Source: Trifolium pratense
Lineage: Eukaryota; Streptophyta; Magnoliopsida; Fabales; Fabaceae
Length of the DNA: 64,000 nt
NCBI RefSeq assembly: GCF_020283565.1
Contig: NC_060062.1
Span: 7,415,322 to 7,479,321 of the forward strand
Direction of reading: 5' to 3'
Below are positions 1 through 13,100 of the stretch, piece by piece. The stretch's first letter is position 1. Every line of letters begins with the position of its first letter. The notes under the pieces are model-generated. The model had not been told where the DNA came from. It did no database searches and saw only the letters and a list, made by a program, of their open reading frames with translations. The position numbers and the translations under genes were made by a program.

Positions 1-624
1 TCCTGCATTCAATACATACTAGATTCCAAGTTTGAATTGTTTTGGAATATTTGAACAATTGATATTTTTGGCAGTGCTTATTTGATCTGTAACATAGAAT
101 AAACATATGCAGCATGTTATGATGAAGCACAAACACCATATATGATATTGACACATTGAATAAACAAGCTCTTTCGGTGCTTTTGTTTTTGGTATAAACT
201 AGGTAACCTTTGCGCACAACTGCAGAGACTAATCCCTCGAGTCTTGTAGGACTTAGATGGATGGTAAATTCTTCCTAAGAGTTTTAATGTGGTATACCCA
301 AGCCAGAGATTAAACCCAGGACTTTGGTCAAGCTAGAAGAGATATGTGTTATCTTATCTAAGTGCTCTTGAATAACTCTTTCATATTTGGGTTTATATCT
401 TATTTCAGTTTTAAGGGACTAAGAATCATATGTGATTGAATCAACGGGCAAATTGACCCATTTTTTGTTCAATCGTTTAAGAGAACTTGCGGAAATATAA
501 ATCCGAACAATTGCAGTTCGGAACTATACCTCCGGTGAGGGATAATTTTGTCAAAAAATTAAAATAGGCTGCACAAATGGGCTCTTATTTGTTCGGCCCA
601 TTTGTGAAAACATGCTTTAAAAAA
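1..624. other. Left-edge intergenic DNA
   Basis: No coding region can be supported here. Positions about 190-370, read on the minus strand, resemble a decayed tRNA-derived SINE: a box-B-like GGGTTTAATCTC lies downstream of a weak box-A-like stretch. The similarity is loose. Nothing else is recognised. Confidence 0.35.
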
Positions 625-818
625 GGGGTGTTACTTTTGCCGCCCTACTGGTTACTCAAACACTGTAGCGGACGACATTTTCCCCCAAATTTTCTGATTT
701 TATAACATTCGCTACTTAAGTAGCGGATGTGTAAACATAGGGCGCGCGAGTAACCAGTAGGGTGACAAAAGTAGCTCCCTTGCGCGAGTAACCAGTAGGG
801 TGGCAAAAGTAGCTCCCT
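625..818. mobile_element. Fold-back miniature element, one end duplicated
   Basis: The left end (625-657) reads into TTACTTTTGCCGCCCTACTG, and its reverse complement closes the element on the right. The right end is present twice in direct tandem (744-780 and 782-818, 38-bp period, one base different). The middle holds a near-perfect palindrome around TCGCTACTTAAGTAGCGGAT. There is no coding capacity. The ends lie in A-runs, so a target duplication cannot be read and the superfamily is not assigned. Confidence 0.6.
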
Positions 819-867
819 AAAAAGGGCTCTTATTGGCCCGGCCCATGTTCAATCTCAAAAGGGCTCT

Positions 868-2222
868 TATATGCACACCCAAATTCAACACCTAAAAATT
901 ACTTAACATATAAAAATTGTTATTTTCTTTTCAACACACTTTCTTATTTTTCTTTCCTTTTATAAAAAAATTGGGATTACATAAATAATAGTAGTTGATA
1001 ACCTAAAGTCAACACTTAAACTACAAATTAAACTATCAAAGATAGAAGAAGCTTTAGGAAACAAGGCAAGTGGAATTGCACTTCTCCACCCTATAACTTA
1101 AAGTCCAACAATTAACGTGTAATTTTCCTTTCACAAAGTCTTGCTTTAACGGTATTACTTTTCTTTGCTCCTTCCTTATAGACTGACTATATTTCACTTC
1201 TCACAAGTAGAGTCTATGTGTTTTTAGTCAAAAAAGAAAAGTATATAGTATTTGTGTATGTGATAATTCATCTAACAATTCTTGCTTTGGTAAAAAAAGA
1301 TGAATAGTTTGTGTTTGTGATAATTGATCTAACAAGTCTTGCATGGACTTGGACCATGTCAACTTAATTAATTTTGGCATAACACCGAAGTTTCAAGGCC
1401 AAAATGAAGTCTTGCTTGACCAACAGGCAAAAAGGATAAAGAAGCTATGGGTGTTACCAATGAAATTTTCTATTGTGATCCTACCTATTTTATCGCACGC
1501 ATTATGAATTTATTAAAATACTCATGTCCGCTAGTTAAGTTGCGGATACCCCCAAAACACCATACCTTTATAACATCCGCTACTTAAGTAGTGGATGACA
1601 TTTTTAAAAAAAAATCTCAATTTCATAACATTCGCTACTTAAATAGCGGAATAGTAAAATCTCGTTATAAAAGAAGGTCTCGCTACCAATCTGTTTATAT
1701 TTTTCGATTCAATCCTAAACTGCTTATTGAAATTGGTTTTATACATTACACACCCAATTCAATTGAACACCTAAAAATTACTCAGACATAGAGAAATGTT
1801 ATTTTATTTGCAAACATCCTTTCTTGAAGCATGCTATTTTTCTTTCCTATTATTATATATAAAAAAAAAGGATTAAAGCCAACACTTAAACTAGAAATTA
1901 ATTATACTATCAATGATAGAAGAAGATTTAATTATGAAACAAGATAAGTGGAAGTGCACTTCCCACCAAAAACCAAAAAGTCCAACGATTAACGTGTCAT
2001 TTTTCTTTGCTACTTTACCTTCCTTATTGATTGACTCTCTATTTCAATTCTCTCAATAGAGTCTATGTCTTTAGCCCCAAAAAAATTAAGTTTAGTATAT
2101 GTGTATGTGATAACTCAGCTAACATTAATTCTTGCTTAGTTGGACTTAGGCCATATATCAATTAATTAGTTTTGGTATGACTTAAGTTTCAAGGCCTAAA
2201 TGTAAGTGTGGCTTGACCGACA
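868..2222. repeat. Diverged direct duplication, about 870-bp period
   Basis: Copy 1 (about 868-1428) and copy 2 (about 1742-2222) share the same order of short blocks: an ACACCTAAAAATTACT block, an AACACTTAAACTA block, a GATAGAAGAAG block, an AAGTCCAACAATTAACGTGT block, an AGAGTCTATGT block, and a final GTTTCAAGGCC block. Substitutions and small indels separate them, so the duplication is old. No ORF is conserved between copies; non-coding or decayed repeat DNA is likely. Confidence 0.65.
1523..1660. repeat. Palindromic TCCGCTACTTAAGTAGCGGA-type motifs
   Basis: Three variants of the same 20-22 bp palindrome (CCGCTAGTTAAGTTGCGG, CCGCTACTTAAGTAGTGG, TCGCTACTTAAATAGCGG) lie at about 1527-1545, 1568-1588 and 1629-1650. 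The core matches the palindrome at about 705-727, so this is probably the remains of a second element of the same family, inserted between the two copies of the direct duplication. Confidence 0.5.
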
Positions 2223-3138
2223 CTATTTAATTAGTATTAGAAAAGAGCTAAAAATTCGGTATATAGAGACTTATATAGTGGCTAATGATGGCAACTATTA
2301 TTTCTTTGTAATATTTATTTATTTTGTTTTGCTTAATTCCAACTTAGATTGTCATGTGGGAGATTAGTTTATTATGGAAGACTCAAACCTCTGTTGGTAT
2401 TTCATAGATGCGAGTTCGGACAACGATTCTTATATATTACCAGTAATATTTTTATCAATTGAGTTTTGTTCACGAGAATATAGATATGTATGTTTTAAAT
2501 AGCCTAATAAATAAGTTTAAAGAATGGTAGGGATTCCGTAAAAAAAAAAAAAACAGAACGGTGGGGATGCAACAATTTTAAAGAGTGGTGAAAAGTTGTA
2601 AATGAATTGGAATTTCCAAATTTGTGATCTTTCTACTTATATGTTCAGAGTATCCGTTTGATCTACTAACAAATAGGGGACTGGAACACATCATAATAAT
2701 TTTCACACATCATAAATAGGGGACTGGACAGGATAACTCTAGTTGTATTATGTTTGATTGTAAAACTGTTTTAGGAACTGGACAAACTGGGAGGCAATGG
2801 ACAGGACAAAAACAGAAATTTTTGTCCCTCACTAAATCACAACACAATTTTTTGTCCGCAGTACAAGTTGTCTAAAATATCAAAATACCATTTTATTAAC
2901 CAAATATCATATAAGACAAAAAAATGTTCAATATCCCAAAAATTTGTTCTGTGCTGTTCTGTCATGTGTTGTGCTGTTCTGTCTTGTACTGTTCTTTTCA
3001 ATATTCTTTTTAATATTTACTTACTATTGGTAACAATCACCGTAGAACCCTTACTTTGATGTAAGGACATTTTATGAATTTTTTTTGAATGAATTTGAAC
3101 TTAGATCACCAATTTTTTTTCGTGTGTATTTATTTGAG
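2223..3138. other. Intergenic DNA without recognised content
   Basis: AT-rich sequence with poly(A/T) runs. Short reading frames have no codon pattern or similarity I recognise. A pyrimidine/TG-rich low-complexity patch lies at about 2940-3000. Confidence 0.3.
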
Positions 3139-3296
3139 GAATGGATTCTCTCCTGTGCAGTTTTCACTGCAGGAGGTCCAGTCCTAAATCCAACCATTCA
3201 TTTTTCAAATAAAAAAAATTAAAATCGCAGTGATAATACAATATGGACTGAGATTACACTGGACAAAATAATGTACTGGAGAGGACCCTCTCCCAT
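3139..3296. mobile_element. Mutator-like MITE with 9-bp target duplication
   Basis: The element is 158 bp and flanked by identical 9-bp repeats TTATTTGAG (3130-3138 and 3297-3305). The ends are imperfect inverted repeats (GGATTCTCTCCTGTGCAG on the left against CTGGAGAGGACCCTCTCC on the right). The 9-bp duplication is the Mutator-superfamily signature. There is no coding capacity. Confidence 0.7.
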
Positions 3297-3477
3297 TTAT
3301 TTGAGTATGTATAGTCACTAAACCAACCAACAAAATAAAAAAAAAAAATTTTGGCCAATAACAATAGTAAGCATAAATGCAAACAATTTTTGGCCAATAA
3401 CCCTTGCAACAAGTAAACACATTCGGATGTCACAACTGACATGGACCACATATAAACAAAATTAACAAGAGAATGAG

Positions 3478-6400
3478 GGCTTTGTCTCCGGTGCGCATGA
3501 CAAATGAGCCTCGCACCGTACGCAGGCAAGAAAAACCGGATATTAATGGTATATTCTCTTCCACGTGTATTTGAAATTTTATTTAATAAATTTAATTATT
3601 CCACTATCTGAGGGGTAACATTGGAATTTTATGTAATTAAAATAATTGTATTATTAATTTTTAGTTTCAAGTACACAATCAGATTGCATAAAAAAATACA
3701 GTCAGATCAGTCTTTACCGGTTCTTCCTTCCTATTCCTAATTCATAACAGATCTGAAGATCTCAAACTCAATGAAATTTGATGAAAACAAAGGAACTGAG
3801 ATAAACTGAGAGCGGTGGTTACATTTTATTTTTTTTTACATTAAATTAAATTAAACAAGTGTGGAATTTCACTTGGTCTTATTTTTTATTTTATGTTACT
3901 CATTTTGTATTCTTTCGGTTTTATTTCTATTTTATATTTATGGGTTTGTACAAAAAAGAAAGGTAACCGAGAGATTTAAAGTTTTTGGGTTTGATTTTTT
4001 GTTTGTTTTGATTTGTTATTTTTTGGGTTTAATTTGTGTTTGAAAATGATAAATAAATGTTTAGGACAAGATTTTGGATTTTGGTTTTAATTTAGGGATT
4101 TTTTTTGTGGTTTTTGGTTTTCTGATCGGTGGTCCGCCGCCAGTGTACATGATGAACACGATGAACATTCATCATGTTCTTGAACAAGATGAAAATGCAA
4201 GAGAAAGAATGAATGAGAGAATTCAGTGAGAGAGAGAGAGAGAGAGTGGAGAGAGTGAAGAGAGGAGAGAGAAAATAATGACAAAAATGAGAGAATTGGG
4301 AGGTTGTCGGTATTTCTAGGCTTTTGATCCTGTGTGACGCGAGTCTACTGTGCACCCTCGAACTGTCAATCGTTGGATGCGTTCAACGCCCCAGATGCGT
4401 TTTCCAGGATCCAATCAAGGACGTCCGATCAATCAACCAGCCCTGATCGTTCCAGGCTTTTTTTTCTTCTATTTTGCACATGAATGGGCTCGGGTACTGG
4501 GCCTTAGTTGTTTTTTTATTTACACCCCTGTCCGTTGTTATTCGCATCCCTTTGCAACCCTTTTTATTTTATTTACTTCATTTATTTTATTTCAATCATA
4601 ATAAAAAAAATGTTAAAAATAATAAATTACAAAAAAGAATTTCGATGATTGGAATCCGAATGAATAGACATATTGTAATAATAGTCACATCGGAAACCTA
4701 ATTTTGATGAAAGAGTCATGAACTTTGACTGAAACTACCAATTTTTATCGTAGATTTTGAATTTTATCAATCCGACCATTCAATATCCCCTAGTTGGACA
4801 GACAAACAAATGAAAAAAATAATCTTGATGATCGGACTCCGAATGGATAGACAGATTGTAATAACAGTCATATCGAAAATCTAGTTTTCATGAAAGGGCC
4901 ATGAACTTTGACAGAAACTATCGATTTTGATCGTAGCTTGCAAATTTAATCAATCCGACCGTTCAATATCACCTAATTGGACAAACAAACGAATGAAAAA
5001 AATTATCTCGATCATTCGACTCCGGATGCACGTGCAGAGTGCAATAACATTCTCATAGGAATCATTGTTTATATGAAAGTGTCGTGAAGTTCGACTAAAA
5101 CTATTGACATTGATTGAAGAATTCGAATTTCATCGATCCGATCGTTCAATATCACCTAATTGGACCGACAAACGATTAGGAATAAGAATTTTTACGATCG
5201 AACTTCGGATGGACATGGACATTGTAATAACAGTCACACCAAAATTCATTAAAACTAGGTTTCTAATGTGACTGTTATTACAATTTGTCTATCCGTTCGG
5301 AGTCTGATCATCATAATTCTTTTTTTCATTCGTTTATCAGTCCAATTAGGTGATATTGAACGGTTGGATCGATGAAATTTGAATCTTCAGTCAATGTCGG
5401 TAGTTTTAATCGAACAATGATTCCAATGAGACTGTTATTACGATCTGCATATGCATCCGGTGTCCGATCGTAAAATTTCTGATTTACAATCGTTTGTCAG
5501 TCCAATTATGTGATATTGAACGGTCGGATCGATGAAATTTTAATTCTTCATTCAATGTCGGTAGTTTTTGTCCAACTTCACGACACTTTCTTAGAAACAA
5601 TGATTCTGATGTGACTTTTATTACAATTTGTCTATCCATTCGGAGTCTGATCATCAGAATTTTTTTTTTCATTCGTTTGTCGGTCCAATTAGGTGATATT
5701 GAACGGTTGGATCGATGAAATTTGAATTCATCAGTCAATGTCGGTAGTTTTAATCGAACAATGATTCCGTTGAGACTGTTATTATGATCTGCATATGCAT
5801 CTGGAGTCCAATCGTAAAATTTCTTATTCACAATCGTTTGTTAGTCCAATTAAGTGATATTGAACGATCGGATATATTAAATTTGAAATCTACGATCAAA
5901 ATCGGTAGTTTCGGTCAAAGTTCATGACCCTTTCATCAAAATTAGATTTTCGATGTGACTGTTATTACAATCTGTTTATCCATTTGGAGTCCGAACATCA
6001 AAATAATTTTTTTCATTTGTTTTTCGGTCCGATTAGATGATATTGAACGGTGGGATTGACAAAATTCGAAATCATCAGTCAAAATCAGATTAGGTGCATT
6101 CAAGTTTACTGCAGCCAGTGTGACATAAGATCTTTTGTACCGTCTGATTAAAATCAGATGGTTCAAATCTTAATACAATTTTTATCTTTATTTATATATA
6201 TAATTCGGAGGAAAAATCTAGACCGTCCGATCTCAATCAAACGATCATAGAATTTTGACTGCATGCTCCTCTTATTGCGTTAAATTTAGATCATATTTTT
6301 CTTTATCTTCTTCCTTTCATTATTTTTGATCATCATCTTTCTGTAAATCCATAAATTCATCATCATTATCTCCATACAAACCCAGACAAATAAAATAAAA

Positions 6401-7269
6401 AATAAATAAAGCAAAAAATTAAAATAAATTGTGGATTGTAGTTTTCCATTGATTTTTATTTATCGGTGTGCTATTTTAATTGATTAAATGCACCAATCTA
6501 TGAATTATATAGATTTGGAAAGAGAATATTTTAGAAATATTTTCCAATTACCATTGAAATCTGAATCAATGCATCAAAAGAATACTTATGAAGATCTGGA
6601 AAAAAAGAAAGAAAAGAAATCGAATTAGGATGAAGCCACCATCACCGCACCACCGTAACTTTCTTCAAACTCTCAAGCATAAAAATTGTGAATTGCGAAA
6701 ACCCGGTAACAACAAAACCCATAATAAAATTTTTCACAAAAAAAAAACCCAAAATAAAAAAAATCCAGAAACAACAATAACAAGAAAAGAGGCATTTAGA
6801 TCTACGTTCGTCTTCGTTTGATATTCGTCTATTACTCGTTTTGGTTTAAATCTCTGTTCATCTTCGTTTGATTTTTCTGGGTTTGCATCAAGCTTGATTT
6901 TAATTTCTGGGTTTTGAGAAAGTGATGGAGGATGAAGATGAAAAAATGGGATTGAAAGTATGGATTTTTTATTTCTAGGTTTTGAGCAAACTTTATTATA
7001 AATAGTGGTTGTGATGATGATGGAAAACGTGTTGAAGGTGAAGGTTGGTTTGATGATGGTGGGTGTATTTTTTGCCTAATAAAATTAATAATACAAACTA
7101 CTATTTTAATTGAAATAAAATTCCAATCTTGCCCCTCAGATAGTTAAACTATCAAATTTATTAATTAAAATTTTAACTGCATGTGTCAGCAGAATATACC
7201 CTATAGATCCGGTTTTTTCCGTTGTGTACCGTGCGAGGCTCATTTGTCATGCGCACCGGAGATGGAGCC
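3478..7269. mobile_element. Large non-autonomous Mutator-like element (3.8 kb)
   Basis: The outermost bases are GGCT...AGCC, flanked by identical 9-bp repeats GAGAATGAG (3469-3477 and 7270-7278). Terminal inverted repeats extend about 180 bp (3478-3660 against 7085-7269) and share the block TCCGGTGCGCATGACAAATG and an AACCGGAT block. Long terminal repeats plus a 9-bp duplication identify a Mutator-like element. No transposase reading frame is visible. The interior holds non-coding stretches, a GA microsatellite (about 4228-4264), a GC-richer patch at 4320-4460 that could be captured host DNA, and the opposed tandem arrays listed separately. It probably depends on a transposase supplied elsewhere. 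Confidence 0.85.
4640..6100. repeat. Two opposed tandem arrays forming a giant palindrome
   Basis: About four units with a roughly 184-bp period run one way from 4640 to 5245, each with a block like CCGAATGGATAGACAGATTG followed by CGACCGTTCAATATCACC. From about 5257 to 6100 some five units of the same repeat (about 175-bp period) run the other way. The centre of symmetry is near 5250. Open frames across the array come from the repeats and show no real protein pattern. The array lies wholly inside the 3.8 kb Mutator-like element. Confidence 0.75.
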
Positions 7270-7278
7270 GAGAATGAG

Positions 7279-8359
7279 AGGTGACATATTAACATGAGTA
7301 TCTTTGACTTAAAATGGCTTTTTCAATTTGATTATGATGTAACTAAGGTTAATAGTTCACTTTCTGTTTTAAAAAACTTAATGACCCACTTGATCATGCC
7401 CAAACGTTTATTAATGTTAAATTTCAATATTGATAATAACATATTAACGGACAAACTTATCCATGTGGAGCAAATAAGGTTACTTTCAATTTATGTTATA
7501 AAAATTGTTTGGTTTATAAAAAGTAGTATTGATTAAACCAATTGTTTTAATCTCTTAAACCAAAATAGCAAATACGTCTTGAAAATGTTTCAATAAGATT
7601 CTCACTTCTCAATCTAAATAAGAAGTTTATCTTTAGTAAACTAAGCTAGGTGAATTTTTTTGCTCATCAATGTTACACCGGTCTAAACGGAATATGATTT
7701 AGAACCATTAAAGTATTGAGTTCAAGTCTTGTAGATACATAATAGAGACTCTATTAAAAATGATCGGTCATATTCAACAACATATATTAATCATCGACAA
7801 AGTAGTGAATATTTCGCATCAATTGGTTAACAAAAAAAAACTAAATTAAAAATAATGAATGAATAATATATTAACTAAATCATCAAAATTCAAGACATAA
7901 AGTACACATCATAAATCTAAATATAAACAAGATATCCAATGTAAAGTACCAAACTAGATTCCTATGTATGAAGTAATCAATTCAAAAATGTATCCAATTG
8001 TGCTCCATTTGGCAGTGGTCCTTCAAAAAATAATCAATAAATCCAACGGTATAACATTGTAACCCAATCCCCCCAATATAAATTTTCTAACCTGTAATTT
8101 TCCTTTTGATTATACACAAACTTTCTATTCTTTACCCTTTTTGTATACCTAAACTAAAACTAGTATTTTGCATAAAATAAGAACCCTTTAAAGCTCCTTT
8201 TGATTCTTCAACAGCCTCATAAAATAGGCTTAGACAAAGGAAAGCACATTCCAACCATAACTCATATGAGTTGCCTTTAACTTTAAGGTAGTGCCATAAT
8301 AACCTAATGAAGCTCCAATATTTTAGCCTTGTCATCATATGACCAAAATTAAGATATTA
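7279..8359. other. Intergenic DNA and 3' flank of the O-fucosyltransferase gene
   Basis: No gene is supported. The right part (about 8100-8359) is the likely 3' untranslated region of the minus-strand gene that ends at 8360. The rest is AT-rich without recognised content; a weak tRNA-like block around 7680-7740 is too degraded to call. Confidence 0.35.
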
Positions 8360-11300
8360 TCATTTTTGTGCTCCAATACCAAATCTTTGGTCTAGTTTTT
8401 GGCTTGTAATTTGTTCTTGTGACTTGTTGCATACACAACCAGGAAAAGGGTTGGCGAAAAAATTCTCTTCGATTCTTGGCGACTCTCCTACTTGTCTAAG
8501 ATAAGGTGCGCCTAGCCGATTGGAATGCAAGTTTTTAACTTCCGAGGAAAATGCTTCCCAAGATATTGAACCCTCATCTAGATTATCAATCAGCCTGACA
8601 AAATTTGATCTGCAAATGAAATGAAACATATTATATATATGTCGGTAATATGTAGAATGAAAAACAAGACTTGCCAAACATCGAAAAACGAAAGCAAAAT
8701 TTGGGTGTTATTGGATCCTCTATAAGACGGAGAGAATCCAAGTCCGATTCAGATAATCATTTATGTTTTGCAAACCTACCTATCTGGATTGATAGTTTTC
8801 CGAAATCCTTCAAACCTCCTATGGCCCTGCACCGCCTTGGCCATGTTTCCATCATAGGTATAAACAAACACATCACTTTCTAGCGCAACAATGTAATCCA
8901 GAGCAGCGAGACGATTTTGATACGGCTTGAAGGGCTCTAGCTCCTCCTCAGTTGCGAGAGTGGAATGAGTGAAGACATTAGGATACTCAGCGCGAAAGGC
9001 TGCCATACTATTGCCACCATAAATAGGTCCTGCAACAATGTAGATTGTTGTAGTTGAAGGGTACCCCATGGCCTTGAGGAAAATGGCTGCTTCTCTAGGT
9101 GACATAGGGCATCCTCCTTGCAACCGTCGGTCGACACTGTCAATCTCCTTTTCTTTCCAATGCTTCACTTCATACCTCATAACCCTTAGTTCCTCAGCTT
9201 CCGCTTTAGTAAGATTATGGCTACAGCCGGTAAAAGCCAACATGTCTTTCTCATATCTACATTGTACATATAGGATGAAAAAAAGGAAAAAACTAAAGTA
9301 AGCAAATTTCCTTAGAAGTACAAAAAGCAAACAAAAGCCAAAAGACATTTTCTAAAACCAAACAGATCCTTAAGTCAATGAGGTAATACCTTAAATGAAG
9401 GGCAATAAAAGGCTCATCATTGTTTCTTAGCCTATCAACCAAGGTCTTTCCAAGCTCCTCAATCTCAACTGTATACTTAAGAGCTTGGTAATTTGCACGA
9501 CATCTAAGCTTCTGAATCGATGAAGCAAGTCCATTGTTGGCAAGTCTTGAATCTGTGTGAGTAAATTGTACAACCTTATGTCTCTTCAACAATGGAAGAA
9601 TCTCACTTCTATAGTAACTAGCCTGCAAAATGAAGCATATAACTAAGAGTCTAAGACATCGTTGCATTAAAAAGAGAAACTTCAAACAACTAATAGCAAA
9701 AAACAATATTGTAAAAACATAGGCCAAACCATATTCAAGATAATTACAGATGAACGAAAGGTAAACGAGCAAACAGACAGACATGGTTTAGAACTATTTT
9801 GATTATCCATACCTTAGACCATGAAACAGGGGCCTTTACAAGAGGCTTGATATTTGCATAACGAACAGGCAAGTACTCGATTATATCAATGTCGTCTTTC
9901 AAAACTTTCATGAAGCGTCTCCAATCAAAAATATCTTTAAAGTCACTGAAATATATTAGGGACATTATAATTTGAAAAAAATGGTATCATGAGGAAATAA
10001 ATTGATGTTGATATAATCACAAGTTTATTGAATAGGTGAAATTTTTACCTTGGATCAGTCCAAAAGGAATCATGGTCAAGAGAAGGAAGGACAAGTGTGG
10101 CATTCATTATTTTTGCCACTGCAACCATATCACATATCTGCATGTCATTGAACATTTTTAGTATCATCAAAATTATTGAAAATATCATTGAGAAAACATA
10201 TTGGGGATCCACTTACTCCAAAAAGTAAGCTTTTTAACTTTTTCTTCATTAAATTTAATTTTTTTGGATACTTTAGTTACTTCCATTTTAACCTATAAAA
10301 GTATATTCTTGAAAAATATGAATAATAATTCATTTTAGAGAGTAATATTAATCATCGACGAAGAAATCAACAGTTGATACTATACGTATACATGTATAAC
10401 AAATTATGAGGGGTTGAAATGCCAATTTTATCACTTCACTAATCTTTTTTATGACTCAAATAATAAAAGATCGTAGAAACATTTGATATATAATATATTG
10501 AAACGTGTCATTTTCCACTTTCTGTGTATAGTATGAGTTTTGCCGCTAAACCATTTATTTATATAAAATAATTTTTTTTTGGAACAGTCAAAATCAGAAT
10601 TATATAACGGTTATGAATCCTAAATGAACTTACTTACCCCTGTTCTCATTTGGTTCAATCCACCATTTGCATGAACAAGAAGATAGCCGTTAGTTTTTGA
10701 CCTTGGTCCTAAAAAAAAAAAAAACAAATAAACGCGGAATAACAAATGAGACAAAAATTGATCACAAGCTTAACACGAGACAAATCAAACGCAATTGTAC
10801 TTGTACTTACTCATTTGGTTCCTATTTCTTGACACGCATTGGTAATAGTTGTCACTTTTTGGCTTCATCCATATTTCTGGAGTCTATTCAAAATCAAATA
10901 ATTACAAAATTAATTAATACCTAAACTCAAATAAATGAAATTAATTTCCTCAAAATATATTAAGGTAAAGTTTTTTTTTTTTTTTTGATAAAATATATTA
11001 AGGTAAAGTTATTAATATTATATAATAATTCAATACTTATCCAATGGTACTAAACATGAAGCATGAGGAAAAAAAAATACAAAACGCGTGAGAAAATCAC
11101 AAAAAGGCAATAGAAAATCACAAGAACACAAAAATATTCAAAACTATTTTATTTTATATTTTTTAAAAAAAAGGCAAAAGAAAAAATAGTAGTTGCCATC
11201 ACTACTACATATACATACATGTAAGGAATCATCAAAGTTTTAATATTAAAAGAGTTGAAAACTCCACTTATGTCGACAACAAATATCACTATAGTTCATG

Positions 11301-12970
11301 TTCTTCCACGTTGTTACATTAATTTTTTTTTTTTTTGTGTTAAGTTGATGTTAATTAATTGAGTCATGTCACTCTCACTAGGATGGATGAGTTGCGTTAT
11401 TGGAACACATTTTTTAACAATTTGTGTTCCAATATATCATTCATGTGAGTCATGCGTCTCTCTCCATCTATGCAAACATCACGAGGTGGCCGAAAAAGGA
11501 AAAATAATCTCACCGAATGAAACATGCAGGCGGATGTCCGTTTGTGTGTTGCTATCATTTTTCGATAAATATTAGTCATTGTTAGAATTTTAAATTTTTG
11601 TAACTAAAATAAAATATTTTAAAATTGGTCTACCTTTTTATTTTTGAAACAAAAATTGGTCTACCTTAAAACATATAAATTGTACTTCCGCACCTTAGAT
11701 GCCATCCACCTTATATTCCTATGCACATTGGATGGCTAAGAATTTAATTTTCATACTTGGTCAAAAATAAAATCAACTTTCATACTTGTGTACTCAATTC
11801 AACCATAGTTGATTGCTTTCCTCTAAAAAAACTAAGAGTAAAAAAATGTTATTTATCATACACCTCTTAATCAATAATTACACGTTCCAAAACATGAGCT
11901 ATTTATCCCACAATAAATTAGTCAAAAAAAAAAAAAACAAATAAGCAATTTACTAAAAAATATTAAATCCACATTCCAAAAAACAAATAAACTTTTAAAT
12001 CCAGCCATTTAATAACCTCAATATAAACCCAACTTTAATCAAATTAAAATTAAAATTAAAATTAAAATTAAATATAATTCAAAATCCAGCTAAATACATG
12101 CATACCTTGACCAAACAAAAAAGAGAGTAAAAAATCAAATTCCTCAAACACAATTATGAAACTACATTATTCACAAAAGCAATTTTTAAGCTTTATCCTT
12201 TTTTTTTCTTCTTTCCATTACCAAAAAAAACACCTTCTCTCTTTCCATTGCCAAAACTTTTAATAACGGTAAAAAGCTAAAATGGCAATAAAAACAAAAA
12301 AAAAAAACGAGATTCTGAAAAAAGCACTTAATGAAAAATAATCACTTACAGCCAACCTCTCGAGGACTCTTTTAGGCATGGAAGTTTCAACCTGATCATT
12401 ATTTTCAGTAACAACTCTTTGAGCAGAAGCCCAATCTTCTTTAAACCGTTGTAAAATCAATTGACCATTTTCAATACTTTTACCATTCATTTCAACACCA
12501 GCACCAATAAACGAAACCTTAAAAAAAACCGACATAACAACCATTAAGATTAATATCGCAAAGATCTTACGGCCCACATTTTTACCAGACCGGATACACT
12601 GAACCGAACCGGATAACCATAAAAACAAATGTTCCAATCTTAGTATGAATGATTCAGGAACGTATAATAAAATGCGAGCGCGTAAGAGAAGGTAGCGCGT
12701 GAGTGGATGTAAGTGATGATGAACGTGCGCGTGGGCGTGGTGGTGAATTGGGTTTAATGATGAAACGGTGTCGTCTTGTTCTAGTTCGGAGAAATCTGAG
12801 AAACTTTGTGGAATGTTTTGATTTTGTTGTTGTTTTTCTGTGTCATTTGTGTTGTTGTTGTTGTTGTTATTGTCGGCTACACGTCTACGTGTTGTTGTGG
12901 GACCCGTTGCGGTGGTGGCGACCCTTGGGCTTGTGTTTGATGAGGTTGTTGTTGGGCCGCCGGACGACAT
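8360..12970 (-). CDS. GDP-fucose O-fucosyltransferase family protein, 8 exons
   Basis: Exons on the minus strand: 12970-12350, 10883-10811, 10708-10638, 10137-10049, 9945-9813, 9622-9390, 9256-8780 and 8609-8360. All junctions are GT-AG and the phases close, giving 648 residues, usual for plant members. The N-terminus is low complexity (Thr/Ser, an Asn run at 34-40, a His-rich stretch 76-88), followed by one membrane segment at about 136-158. This is the layout of a type II Golgi glycosyltransferase. The lumenal part has the family signatures TPEIWMKP, the [16 protein letters not shown] motif, [14 protein letters not shown], and HLR at 405-407 followed by YEKDM, the arginine motif expected to bind GDP-fucose. 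A C-terminal [11 protein letters not shown] motif is also typical. The family (PF10250) transfers fucose to protein or wall acceptors; the specific substrate cannot be read. Intron 1 (1.47 kb) contains a strong hairpin near 11398-11435. The start is the first ATG of the frame. Confidence 0.93.
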
Positions 12971-13065
12971 CGTGGCGGTGTCAAAACGACGACGGATTGA
13001 TAATTAAACAACAATATGATTCAATGATTCAATTATGAATAATAATAAGATTTTGAGAATTTTAA

Positions 13066-13100
<35 letters not shown>

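Noticed and set aside
4087..4355. Ser/Leu-rich minus-strand frames
   Set aside because: Caused by the GA/CT low-complexity tract; no domain pattern.
5484..6166. Frames with repeated WTDKR and RSNRSIS motifs
   Set aside because: They come from the opposed tandem arrays inside the 3.8 kb Mutator-like element; there is no start context and the same motif repeats with each unit.
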